Of a stretch of 64,000 nt of DNA, positions 47,626 to 57,213 are shown piece by piece. A model generated the notes under the pieces. It was not told the origin of the DNA, ran no database searches, and worked only from the letters and a program-made list of their open reading frames with translations. Every line of letters starts with the position of its first letter. Within the stretch, counting starts at the first letter, position 1. Both the position numbers and the translations under genes were made by a program. Origin of the DNA: Anaeramoeba flamelloides (taxonomy: Eukaryota > Metamonada > Anaeramoebidae); NCBI GenBank assembly GCA_027625915.1, contig JANTQA010000070.1, positions 377,001 through 441,000 on the forward strand. Direction: 5' to 3'.

Positions 47626-49120
47626 CTTAGCACCCCGGATTTGCCTAAATTTCATCAAGTTTTTAAAAAAAGATTTAAAATGATACTGAGGTACTAATAT
47701 ATTTATTTTCTTATTTGTATTTAATATAGATTTGAACTAGAATAAAAATATCAAAATAGTTCAAAGATCAAGTATTTAGGTTATTGTATTGTTTTTTTGA
47801 TTGGATAAAAAAATAATAATTTTTATTCATATTTAATTTTTTTTAAATATTTTTATTTTTTTTTTTATTTTTTTAAATGAAGAAAATTTTTTAACAATAA
47901 TAGCAATTAAAACTCAATACATTCGTTTATTAATAATAAAAATTGAATTATGTAATTAATTTAATGATAAATAAATAAAAATGTATTACTGAGAAATTTT
48001 TAATTTTTATATTAGATAAATTTTTAATAAATATTTAATCAACAGAAAAATGAAATTCATTTCTTTTGGCCAATATTAATTTTTTTTAATATGAATATTT
48101 TTTTAAAACTTTTATTTAAGCAATAAAAAATACTTTAACTAACAAAAAAAAATTCTAAAAAAATTTCATTGATTGCCTTGGAATTAGATAAGTAAAAACT
48201 TTTTTAATAGATAAAATAATCAGCCCTAAATTTAAAAAAATAATAATAAAACTATAAATATTATTATAAGGTAATATAATTATCTCCGAAACTAATTTAT
48301 TTTTTTTTTGAATTTTATTATTAGTAAAAATTTGAATAATATATTTGTAAAATATGAATTTTTCAATCCGAATTAATACAGATCTTAGGAAAAAATTTTT
48401 TGATATATGGTCTCGTAATTCAATAATATGGTTTGTTTTATGTCTAGATTTTATAAAGTTAAAAAATTAAAAAAATATCATTTATTAAAAAAAAATCAAT
48501 TATTAATCTGACTCGAACTATTGGCCAAATTGATAAAATTTTAAAAAAATTATGACGAAAAAAATATTAGATTTTACAATAAAATAAAACAATTATTTTT
48601 TTCAAATTTAATTTATATTTTTTTTTATTTTTAAATCTTTTTAGAATCAATATATAACCAAAAATATATATTACCATTGGATAGTAATCAACAGATGAAA
48701 AAAATTTTATATAAGATGACAAAATATCTTTTGTATTGAATAAATTATTTAATAAAGTATTTTGGGCAATATCGGGGTGCAAAGGGAATCAAAAAAATTC
48801 CAGTAAAGTTTGATATGTTTTAATCATTAAAAATAAGTGGTTTTTGAAGTGTAGACAAACTTTCAAAAAAAAAAAAAAAAAAAAATTGACAAAATTTGGA
48901 TTGAAAAATAAAAAAATCACAAAAATTAAGAAAAATTTCTAAAGTTAAAAAAAAATTTAAAGTAATTTTTTTACTGTATGTAACTATACAATTTTTAATT
49001 ATAATTTTTTCTTTCAAAGATAATTGTTTATAAATTCTATATCTTATAATCCTTTTGATAACAACTCAAATTAAAATTTTTGTTTTGAAGACAATTAGTA
49101 TATTTTGGGATTCTACGGGG
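47624..49120. mobile_element. 1.5-kb inverted-repeat element, copy 2 (CCCTTAGCACCCC ends)
   Basis: Left end CCCTTAGCACCCCGGATTTG; the right end is worn (GGGATTCTACGGGG). Colinear with 26016-27513, including the internal GGGGTGCAAAGGG word at 48774-48786. Length is almost identical to copy 1. Confidence 0.75.
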
Positions 49121-49429
49121 TATATATCTACCAACAAATTTATTTAAAAAAAAAATTATTTAAAATTTAATTCTAATTTTTTTAAATAAAATATTATTCT
49201 AATTTAAAGAAGAATTAAAGGAAATATTAATTTTTTATTTAATAAACTGTTTTAAGTTATATTTTATGAAAAAATCATAAATTATTTTTATTTTATTTAT
49301 TTATTTTTGCAGAGAGGAAATTACTTTTCACTTGTGTAACGTTAGAGTTTTTTTAATTTTTGAAATAGACAGAAAATTTTTGAAATTTTGGGTTTATTTC
49401 AAAAAGTAAAAAAAATAACTGAAATATTT

Positions 49430-50040
49430 TTTTAAAATTTAAAAGATAGAGTATAATCAAAGATTTTTCTCTATTCTTTTGAATTCTGGAAAAGCGCTGT
49501 TAGGTTTTCTTGGGTTTTCTGTTTATTTGTTAAATCGATAGATTTAACAAATAAAACAGAAAACCTAGGCACTCTACGGCACTCTATAGACAATTTTGTT
49601 ATGTTTTTTTAATTCCTGTTTTTATTAGAAAATTAATATATTTGCAAAAGAAAAAGAAGATATAAAAAAAGCCAGTAAGTTTTCCAGAATTTAAAAGAAT
49701 TGAGTAAAATCTTTGATTTTTCTCTATTCTTATAATTTCTAGGAAATAGCAATTAGGTTTTTTTTTTACTTTTTGAGCAATTACAAAGAAAATTTTTCAA
49801 ATTTTCGTTTAATTTGTTAAATCAAAAAAAACCTAGGACACTTTAGTTAGGTTGTTTTAATTTAAAAGAATAGAGTAAAATTTTTGATTTTACTCAATTC
49901 TTTTGAATTCTAGAAAATCGTTGTTAGATTTTTTTTAATTTTTAAAATGAAAAGAGAATTCCTTAAATTTTCTTTTCATTTTAAAAATTAAAAAAAACCT
50001 CGGCACTCTACAGCATTTTACGGTACTCTACAACACTTCC
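49430..50040. repeat. Cluster of about 60-bp hairpins
   Basis: At least three hairpins made of AAAAGAATTGAGTAAAATC, a short loop and its complement (near 49450-49495, 49680-49745, 49850-49920), separated by CGGCACTCTACAGC-like words. Units of the same kind occur at 34660, 35170 and 54740. Confidence 0.6.
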
Positions 50041-50331
50041 ATAATTTCTAAACCTTTTTTTAGAAATTTTGTTGAAGAATTACAAATTATATTATCACTT
50101 CCTAATGATAATATAAATGAAGGATTCAAAAATCATAAATTAAAAACCAAATTTTGTTTTTTCATATTTTTATTTTATTTTTTAAAACAAATATTTTTAT
50201 AAAAAATAAAAATTATATCCTAATATAATAATCAATAAAAGAATAAAAAACAATTTTTTTATTGTTATAAATATGAAATTTAATAACCCGAGAGCATACG
50301 AAAACATATACACTTATACATCACCCACCCA

Positions 50332-50335
<4 letters not shown>

Positions 50336-50362
<27 letters not shown>
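50336..50362 (+). repeat. Poly-A tract beyond the metallopeptidase stop codon
   Basis: An uninterrupted run of more than 25 A residues on the plus strand, located about 50 bp past the minus-strand stop codon. Confidence 0.9.
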
Positions 50363-50366
<4 letters not shown>

Positions 50367-50412
50367 CCACATTATGAAAAAAGTTACAAAATTACTATCA
50401 ACAGCTTAACAT

Positions 50413-52011
50413 TTACCAAAGTTGTTTAACTTCCCACAATTCATGCCATTGTTTACCATTATTTGAATGGTAACTCATTTGCTTACCAAATTTCACTTGT
50501 AGTTTGATCCAAAAATTACGGGATTCATCCATAATTATTATTTCACTGTTAGAAAAATACATTTCTTTAAAAAGAAAAGTAAATTCACCCTTTTGGATCT
50601 CAAACCAGGAATCATCTTGGGTTTTACAAAAATAACCATTTCCGGTCAGATATAATTTCACATATTGTTGTTTAAAATTTGTTGTTTTTGGATGAATAAC
50701 ATCAAATAAGAAATCCCAATTATTATCATTTCCAGTTTGTAGCATGCACTTATTATTTTTCTTATCAATTTTAATTCTCCAGCCAGTTAAATTGTTTTTA
50801 ATGGTTATTGCATCATTGTCACTATTTTTTACCTGTTCATATGAAATTACATTCCCCGAGTCTTGTCTCTCTTCCCATTTCCCATTGCCTATATCAATAA
50901 AATACCCATCAAAGAAATTAAAATTGTTATTTTGTAACTCCATAAGTTCCTCTTGACTCGGTTTTTTATTATTTTTCTTTGCATTAAAGAATGAGAGGTC
51001 CTTTAGATAAAATTTTTCTTTGGATTCAACAGTTTCTAATGGATCAAATGTAAATGAGTCAAAATACATATAGCTTTGATTATTATTGGACAATTGAATT
51101 GTGTTTGATTTCAATAAAAATTTGAGCCATATTGATCTTGATTCATCAAAAATTAAGATATAATTATCGTTACGATCAACTTCTTTAAATGTAAATAATG
51201 TTTTCCCGTTTAGGTCTTGCTCTTCCCATAGTAAATCAACTTGGCGAATAAAAATCTGTTTATTATTTACAAGGCGTTCTTTGAAAAAGGTAATTTTGTC
51301 ATTTGTTGTTTTCTTGATTTGAGTAAAAAAGTTTCTACTAAAAAATTTATTGTTTCTTATTTTATAAATTTCAATGGGCGACAAGATACAATTTGGGTAT
51401 TTGGAATATCCATAAAGCATGACAGAATCTTTATATCTTTTCGAAGAATGTGGGAGATCTATAGTATGAAGAAATTCATGACAAAGCCCGCCAATCCATC
51501 TATTAATATTTGGCTCCTTTTTGTGGTTACCTGAAATGCCTAATAAGTCATGTTCGGGTAAACAGCATTGATTGGGGCAACCGGCCCCCGTTCCACCTTC
51601 AGCGTCAATATAAATAATCCACAAATGCTTATCTTTATTAATGCCATTTGAGCTTTCCTTTATTAGTTCCTGAATTTCATTAGTTGCATTATACCACGTG
51701 TAAAACGTCTGATCATTGTTTCCATTTCTTGGCTTTGTATTATGATAATATTTGGCCGGGTGCCTACTTTTAATTACCTCCACGATGGGCTTATCTATCT
51801 GAAACGTGTACCCGCCTGTCTTATAATACAGCCACTTGCGAACGTTAAGAATCCCACTCAGAAGGCTTTGATAATATTTTAAATTAAATTCACGATCTTT
51901 GGGAACCATATAAATTAACCGAACAGTAAAATCTTTTTTTTTGACTAATTTAGCTTTGTATTTTGGCAACTCTTGTTGTTTTTTGTTTTCACCTCGGTCT
52001 ATTTTTGGGGT
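50413..52011 (-). CDS. Zinc metallopeptidase with C-terminal beta-repeats (5' exon uncertain)
   Basis: The main exon runs from an ATAG acceptor at 52012-52013 to the TAA at 50413. It lacks an ATG, so at least one 5' exon is spliced on; a candidate is 52156-52115 (14 codons, MNYFFIKLL..., phase 0, donor GTTTGG), giving a 103-nt intron, but this is weak. About 170 residues in is HEFLHTIDLPH, the HExxHxxxxxH zinc motif of metzincin-like peptidases, with Asp where most metzincins have Gly. A candidate Met-turn (SVMLYGY) follows about 20 residues later. Upstream, DAEGGTGAGCPNQCC and LPEHDLLGISG recall bacterial-type secreted peptidases. The C-terminal half holds three diverged repeats of about 65-75 residues with DESRxxWIKL and FKE cores, likely beta-rich binding modules. 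No clear signal peptide is seen, which the missing 5' end may explain. Substrate unknown. Confidence 0.8.
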   Translation of the reverse strand, partial: TPKIDRGENKKQQELPKYKAKLVKKKDFTVRLIYMVPKDREFNLKYYQSLLSGILNVRKWLYYKTGGYTFQIDKPIVEVIKSRHPAKYYHNTKPRNGNNDQTFYTWYNATNEIQELIKESSNGINKDKHLWIIYIDAEGGTGAGCPNQCCLPEHDLLGISGNHKKEPNINRWIGGLCHEFLHTIDLPHSSKRYKDSVMLYGYSKYPNCILSPIEIYKIRNNKFFSRNFFTQIKKTTNDKITFFKERLVNNKQIFIRQVDLLWEEQDLNGKTLFTFKEVDRNDNYILIFDESRSIWLKFLLKSNTIQLSNNNQSYMYFDSFTFDPLETVESKEKFYLKDLSFFNAKKNNKKPSQEELMELQNNNFNFFDGYFIDIGNGKWEERQDSGNVISYEQVKNSDNDAITIKNNLTGWRIKIDKKNNKCMLQTGNDNNWDFLFDVIHPKTTNFKQQYVKLYLTGNGYFCKTQDDSWFEIQKGEFTFLFKEMYFSNSEIIIMDESRNFWIKLQVKFGKQMSYHSNNGKQWHELWEVKQLW

Positions 52012-52156
52012 CTATATTCAAAAAATAAATAAAAACGAAAAATTATTTTTAGTTTTTGTTATTTGTTGGTTTATTATTTTTAATAATATCAAAATTTTCA
52101 GAATTTATCCAAACACTTTTCATATTTTTTAGAAGTTTAATAAAAAAATAATTCAT

Positions 52157-53712
52157 GGTAGCGTTATTGAATATTTTTAAATTCGTTTGGTTTTTGCTTA
52201 AATTTGTAATACTAAAAAATCAAAATCAATAATTTTTTTAAATGGAACATTTCAAAATTAGTTAACATAGTAATTATTTAATCAAGAATATAGATAATTC
52301 AACAAAGAAACTTTTCTAAAAAAAAAAGAAGCTGATATTTTTATATTATAAAAAAAACATTTTAACAAATTATACCATCTTACATTACTAGAAATTATTT
52401 TTTTATTCTGAAAATTGGATTTTTTTTTTTAGTAAAATTTTATCATTTTGTAAAGGATCTTCAATTTTAAGAACCATAAGAGTAAGATTTGAAACAAAAA
52501 TCACAGAAATTACAGAAATCACAGAATTCACAAAAATCACAGAAATTACAGAAATCACTGAAATCACAGAAACTTGAATTAACAGAATCACAGAAATAAT
52601 GGAAATCACAGGAATTTCACAACCTGAAGGAATTTTTAAGTTTCATCTGGGAAATTAAAGTTAAAAAATAAAGATGATCTTTCAAAAAAAGAGAAATGGG
52701 GCGGATTGAAGATCATTCATTTTTTTTTTTTCCTCTTTACAAGTTTTATTAATCGTAATTATTGTGGGGTTTTCATTTTTGATTAAAATTTGTAAAGAAG
52801 TGTAATTGGGATATTTTTCATCAATGAATCAATTGGAGAGAAACTTGATTACAGCAAAAATGATTTGAAATATTGATATTTAATTGTTATTTTTAAAGTT
52901 GAATTCGAAATAAAAAAAACGAAAAAACAAAAACTTGTTTTTTTATAAACACAAGTTAAAAAAATTAAATTAAATAGATTAATTTGATTATTGTTAGTTT
53001 ATATCAGGGTTGAATTGACACAAATTTGAAAAATTTGGAGAAATAATTGATGTGGCAACTAAATTTGAAAAGATCCAATTCAAAATGAAAATATTCAAAA
53101 AATTGAAAATTTACTTTATTAACATTGTTAATTTCACCAAAGTAGATAATCTTCAAAATAAGTCATGTTGATTGAATATATTCAATTTTTGATAATTTCT
53201 TTATTTATTTCAGAAAATTTTATTTATAATTTAATTTTAAGTTAGGTTGTTAATAGAATCTCCACATTTTTTTGATATCACTTCATAGAACTGAATTTCT
53301 TTGAGAAATTTTTGAAAAACATCTATTAAAATTCAGATTTATTTAATCTTATTCTCTATTAATTCTATTTGTTGGGTTTAGAATTGAAATATTAATAATT
53401 GAAAAATAGTAACAAAATAAATATTTTTTTTTTTTCAAAATAAGACTTTTCAACATAAAAATAAAAATATGAAACACCATTTTCAAGAATTTCTATAATT
53501 GTTAATTAAAATAATGTGTTACTTTTTTTTGTTTTAAATTGTAAATATGTGAAATTTGGAATTTCAAAAATAGACTCAAATTAAGAAATTATTTGAATAA
53601 GGTTAGCTCATCCATTTCAAAAGCCAAAACACAAATCACTTCAAAAAAACTTTTTTCAAGATCTCTCAATAAGATTTCTATTTTATTTTTAACTAAATAC
53701 TGGACTGTTCAA
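52157..53712. other. AT-rich intergenic region with a minisatellite
   Basis: Holds the 9-bp repeat array at 52496-52612. No gene supported; a minus-strand frame across the array is a repeat artefact. Confidence 0.45.
52496..52612 (+). repeat. 9-bp minisatellite (ATCACAGAA)n
   Basis: About a dozen units of ATCACAGAA and variants (ATTACAGAA, ATCACTGAA, TTCACAAAA). A very short version (TCACAGAAATCACAGAAA) also occurs at 11365-11385. Confidence 0.85.
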
Positions 53713-53820
53713 TCAAAAATTGGTGGGTAATAATTTGTAAGTGGTCCTAATTAGTTCCTTGGGTGCAACTATTGTAAAACTAAAAGTCAGTCGATTTTTG
53801 TTGTCAAGGAAAAGGGAAGT
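53713..53820 (-). pseudogene. Short protein-like frame
   Basis: Thirty-five codons, including LDNKNRLTFSFTIVAPKELI, with higher GC than its surroundings. No start or partner exon found; unknown origin, lying just outside a dispersed repeat. Confidence 0.25.
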
Positions 53821-53889
53821 TTACTCAAAGGAAATGAAATAATAAAAAGTGAATTTATCTCACCACTAGTATGAAAAAATAAAATTGAA

Positions 53890-56375
53890 AATTCCAAGTT
53901 AGACAAAACTATTACTTGAATTATTATTTCATCATTGTTAATCGTGTTTATTCACAATATAGTCAACATTCCAGTTCTTAAAAATCTTGAGGTTATTGTA
54001 TTTATTGTTTTTAATAGTACTATGATTTTTAAAAGTCTATAGTCGAGAAAAAAAGGTCTATTTTGGGGTAAAAAATTTTTAAATGGATGTGACAATGAAT
54101 TTTAGTTAAATTCAACTTTCGGATATTTTTTTTGAATAGATAATAACTAATAGTTTTGAAAACACTCTACTCATCTAAAAAAATTGGAATACAGAAAAAA
54201 AATAACTGATGATAAATATTCCCTGTCCTAGTTTTTTTTTAATTTTGGAACAAAACCAAAAATTTATTTAATTTTCGGTTTATTTCTGTAAAATCAAAAA
54301 AAAACTCACGGAAGTGTCCGTAGAGTGCCTAGCTTTTTCTTGAGGTTTTCTGTTTATCTGGAAAATCAATAGATTTTCGTTCTAGGTTTTCTTGAGGTTT
54401 TCTGTTTATCTGGAAAATGTATTGATTTTCGTTAGGTTTTTTTGAGTTTTCTATTTATTTAGAAAATCAATAGATTTTCGTTAGGTTTTTTTGAGTTTTC
54501 TATTTATTTAGAAAATCAATAGATTTTCGTTAGGTTTTTTTGAGTTTTCTATTTATTTAGAAAATCAATAGATTTTCGAAATAAAATAGAAAACCTCAAA
54601 AAAACCTAGAACACTTCAAAATAAAATAGAAAACCTCAAAAAAACCTAGAACACTTCAAAATAAAATAGAAAACCTCAAAAAAGCCTAGAACACTTAACA
54701 AATAAACAGAAAACTCAAGAAAACCTAACGGAGATTTTTCAGGATTCAAAAGAATTGAGAAAAAAATCAGGTATTTTACTCAATTCTTTTAAATTCTGGA
54801 AAATCTAACAGAATCCAAAAAAAAAATATTTTTTTCAATTTAAAAGAACAAATAATTATTTAAAGAAGTAAGTACATTTTACAATTTTGAAAAATTTTAA
54901 TTGTGTGAACATTACTGAAAAATATTTTTTGAGTTCCAAGGTATATTGAATCTTTGAAACCAAAATACCATTCACCAATCTATTGGTGAAAAGAAAGCGA
55001 ACCCAAAGTAATTCATTGTTGAATCTTTAATTTTTCGATTTTTTGAACATTTTTTTTGATTAAATTTTTGGTTTTGGATCTAGAGATGTGCTTATACGAA
55101 CAAGTGAAATTAATCCTAGAGTAAACCAAAAAAATAGACTCAAAAAGGTGTGCATTTGAAACAAATATTTTCTTTTAGAAGACCAAACACAAAAGATCAC
55201 CTTTCCAAATAAATTTGTTGAAATCAAAAATGAAAAAAAAAATATTCGATAAAAACCTATTTTTGAAGATTTGTTGATTTTATCTTCTTAGTTTGTATGA
55301 ATCCAAACAATTTTTTACCTTGAATTTCTCGCCCCATTACTCTTTAGTATTATTTTACAAAACATTTTGTTACAAATTAACTTTCAAAATTCTTTTTTCA
55401 AATATTTTATCAAACCGGGCCAAAACAAAAAAGACTATATCAAAAAATAAAGTAAAGGAATTGAATTCTCGGAATCAAAAAACAATTACAAAAAATTCAA
55501 CCCAAAATAAAAGTAAAAATTAAGAAAAAATTTCAATCAAAATTCAGAATTTTTTTGAGTTCTCAATTTTAATGGAAAAAAAATAATTATCAAATCAAAA
55601 CAAATTTTTCCCATAAAATTTTTATTTCTAAAGAAGAATTCAAAATAGATCATATTTTTCTGTTTAAAACTAGAATTAGATGAATTAAATGAAAATAGTA
55701 TTTTTAAATAATTTTGGTTATTCTTTAGAAATAAAAAGTAATTTATTTCTCAAAAATTTAACAAACAAAATTATTTCATAAAGAATTAAAAACAAAACCA
55801 AATTAAGAATCAGTAATTGTGACAAATAATATAGATAAGATCAAGAAATAAATGATTTTTATTAATTTTTTCTTAATCAATTTTTTCATTTTTTTGGATT
55901 CCATTTTTTAGTTGGTTTGAAAATATTTTAGACAAGGATATATCCCACTCTAGTATTTATTAAAATGTCAATGTATTTGGTTAAAGAAATGATTTTAAGA
56001 ATTCAGTTTCACATAAATGATGGCACTCAAAAAATGAAAAATGTACTTACCCCCTTAATGGTCAAAATAATTGGTTAGGTATTTGAAAGATATTCATCAG
56101 ATTTAAAATACTTTTAAAATATAATAAAATGACCTCTTAATCTAGAAGCAAAAATAATATGCAAATTTTCTACTATTAAATTTAGAAAAAAATCTCAATA
56201 GAACCTTGAAAATTGGATTTTCCAACTTGTATTATAAAATATCTCTAAAAATATTTTTTTGATCAAAGATCTTTTATTAGCCAATAGTGTTTATAATAAG
56301 TGAAGTTATTAAAAAGTGTAAAATTAGCAAGTGTTTGATTTTTTTTTTGAAAAAATTTTTCATCATCATGTTGGG
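53890..56375. repeat. Dispersed composite repeat with hairpins, copy 2
   Basis: Outer segments match 34320-34640 and 34800-35060 in order and orientation. The inner 54.8-56.07 kb part is extra relative to copy 1, and a piece of it (about 55615-55735) has an inverted relative at 30735-30850. Contains the minisatellite 54331-54720 and a 60-bp hairpin at about 54740-54800. Confidence 0.55.
54331..54720. repeat. Mirror-image minisatellite
   Basis: On the left, a 49-bp unit (AGAAAATCAATAGATTTTCG, then TTAGGTTTTTTTGAGTTTTC, then TATTTATTT) is repeated in tandem with older variants before it. On the right, a 40-bp unit (AAAATAAAATAGAAAACCTC, then AAAAAAACCTAGAACACTTC) is repeated three times. The right unit is largely the complement of the left unit, so the two arrays together form one large foldback. 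Confidence 0.85.
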
Positions 56376-56702
56376 AGAAAAAAAAAAACCAAAAAGAAAG
56401 AAGATCAAGTTAAAATTTATTCCCTCTTATAATTTAGATTTATATCAGTTAGCAATTAACCTTAACTATTTTTTGTTTATATTTAAATAACTGTACTCTA
56501 AAATTTTCTTTTGTATGGTTACTTATTTGGCTTTTAAAATCTTCTCTCATTAATTAAAAAAACATATTTTTTTTTTTTCTCTTTTTTCTTGAAACATTTT
56601 TTTCATTTATTAAAAAGAAAAGTGAATTGCTTAACAAGCCCAATGATTTGGAAATTGTGAAATCTGTTGAAATATATTTCAGAGTTTTAAAATCTTGTTT
56701 AC

Positions 56703-57213
56703 CTGGAAATACCATTATAAGATCTGAAATCTTGAAAGAAACAAATCAACCAAAAATTTGTATTTGTAATTCCCGCTGTTGAATTAGCCAAACGAACAAA
56801 AAAAAAAAATAATTTTTTACCTTTTCCAAATATGAAAACAATTGCTTGTTAAGATTGCTTAGAGTGTTTTGTAAAATGGTTCTTGATTTTTTTAGATCTG
56901 AAAGATCCTTCTTTTTTTCAAGATATTTTTTTAAAACGAGTAAGAGATCACCTTTTAGATATTCTTTGAGTGGCTCTGGGTTAAACACAGAATTGTTCTC
57001 TTCTTTAAAGTAATTGCTCTCAAATTCCTCTAACAAATAAATTAGATCACTTTGTTGTTCTGATTTGAGTTTTGGTAAGATCGTTTTGTTTAAAAGTTTA
57101 TAATAATCTTCATACGCAGCCGTTGTTTCAATTCCAAGTTTTTCAATTTTGTTAAAGATTTCTTCAATGAGCTTTAAAACTACTGTAATATTTAAATTAA
57201 TTTGGGTTGTCAT
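56703..57213 (-). CDS. Unrecognised coiled-coil protein (3' end uncertain)
   Basis: Exon 1 is 57213-56821: 131 aa starting MTTQINLNITVVLKLIEEIF and ending QLFSYLEK just before a GTAAAAAATT donor. The sequence is almost entirely helical, with heptad-like Leu spacing and alternating Lys/Glu, so a coiled-coil or helical bundle is likely. A short second exon, 56730-56703 (ISDLIMVFP), is suggested by a TTTCAAG acceptor and a GTAAAC donor. The following exon could begin at 56663 or 56638, but the implied intron is unusually short in the first case, so I leave the end open. No family recognised. GC and codon use are like those of the recognised genes. Confidence 0.6.

Noticed and set aside
52403-52609. 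Ile/Ser/Val repeat frame on the minus strand
   Set aside because: Translation of the 9-bp minisatellite; the periodicity explains the open frame.
52496-52612. CRISPR-like appearance of regular short repeats
   Set aside because: Repeats are contiguous 9-mers with no spacers, in a eukaryotic genome.
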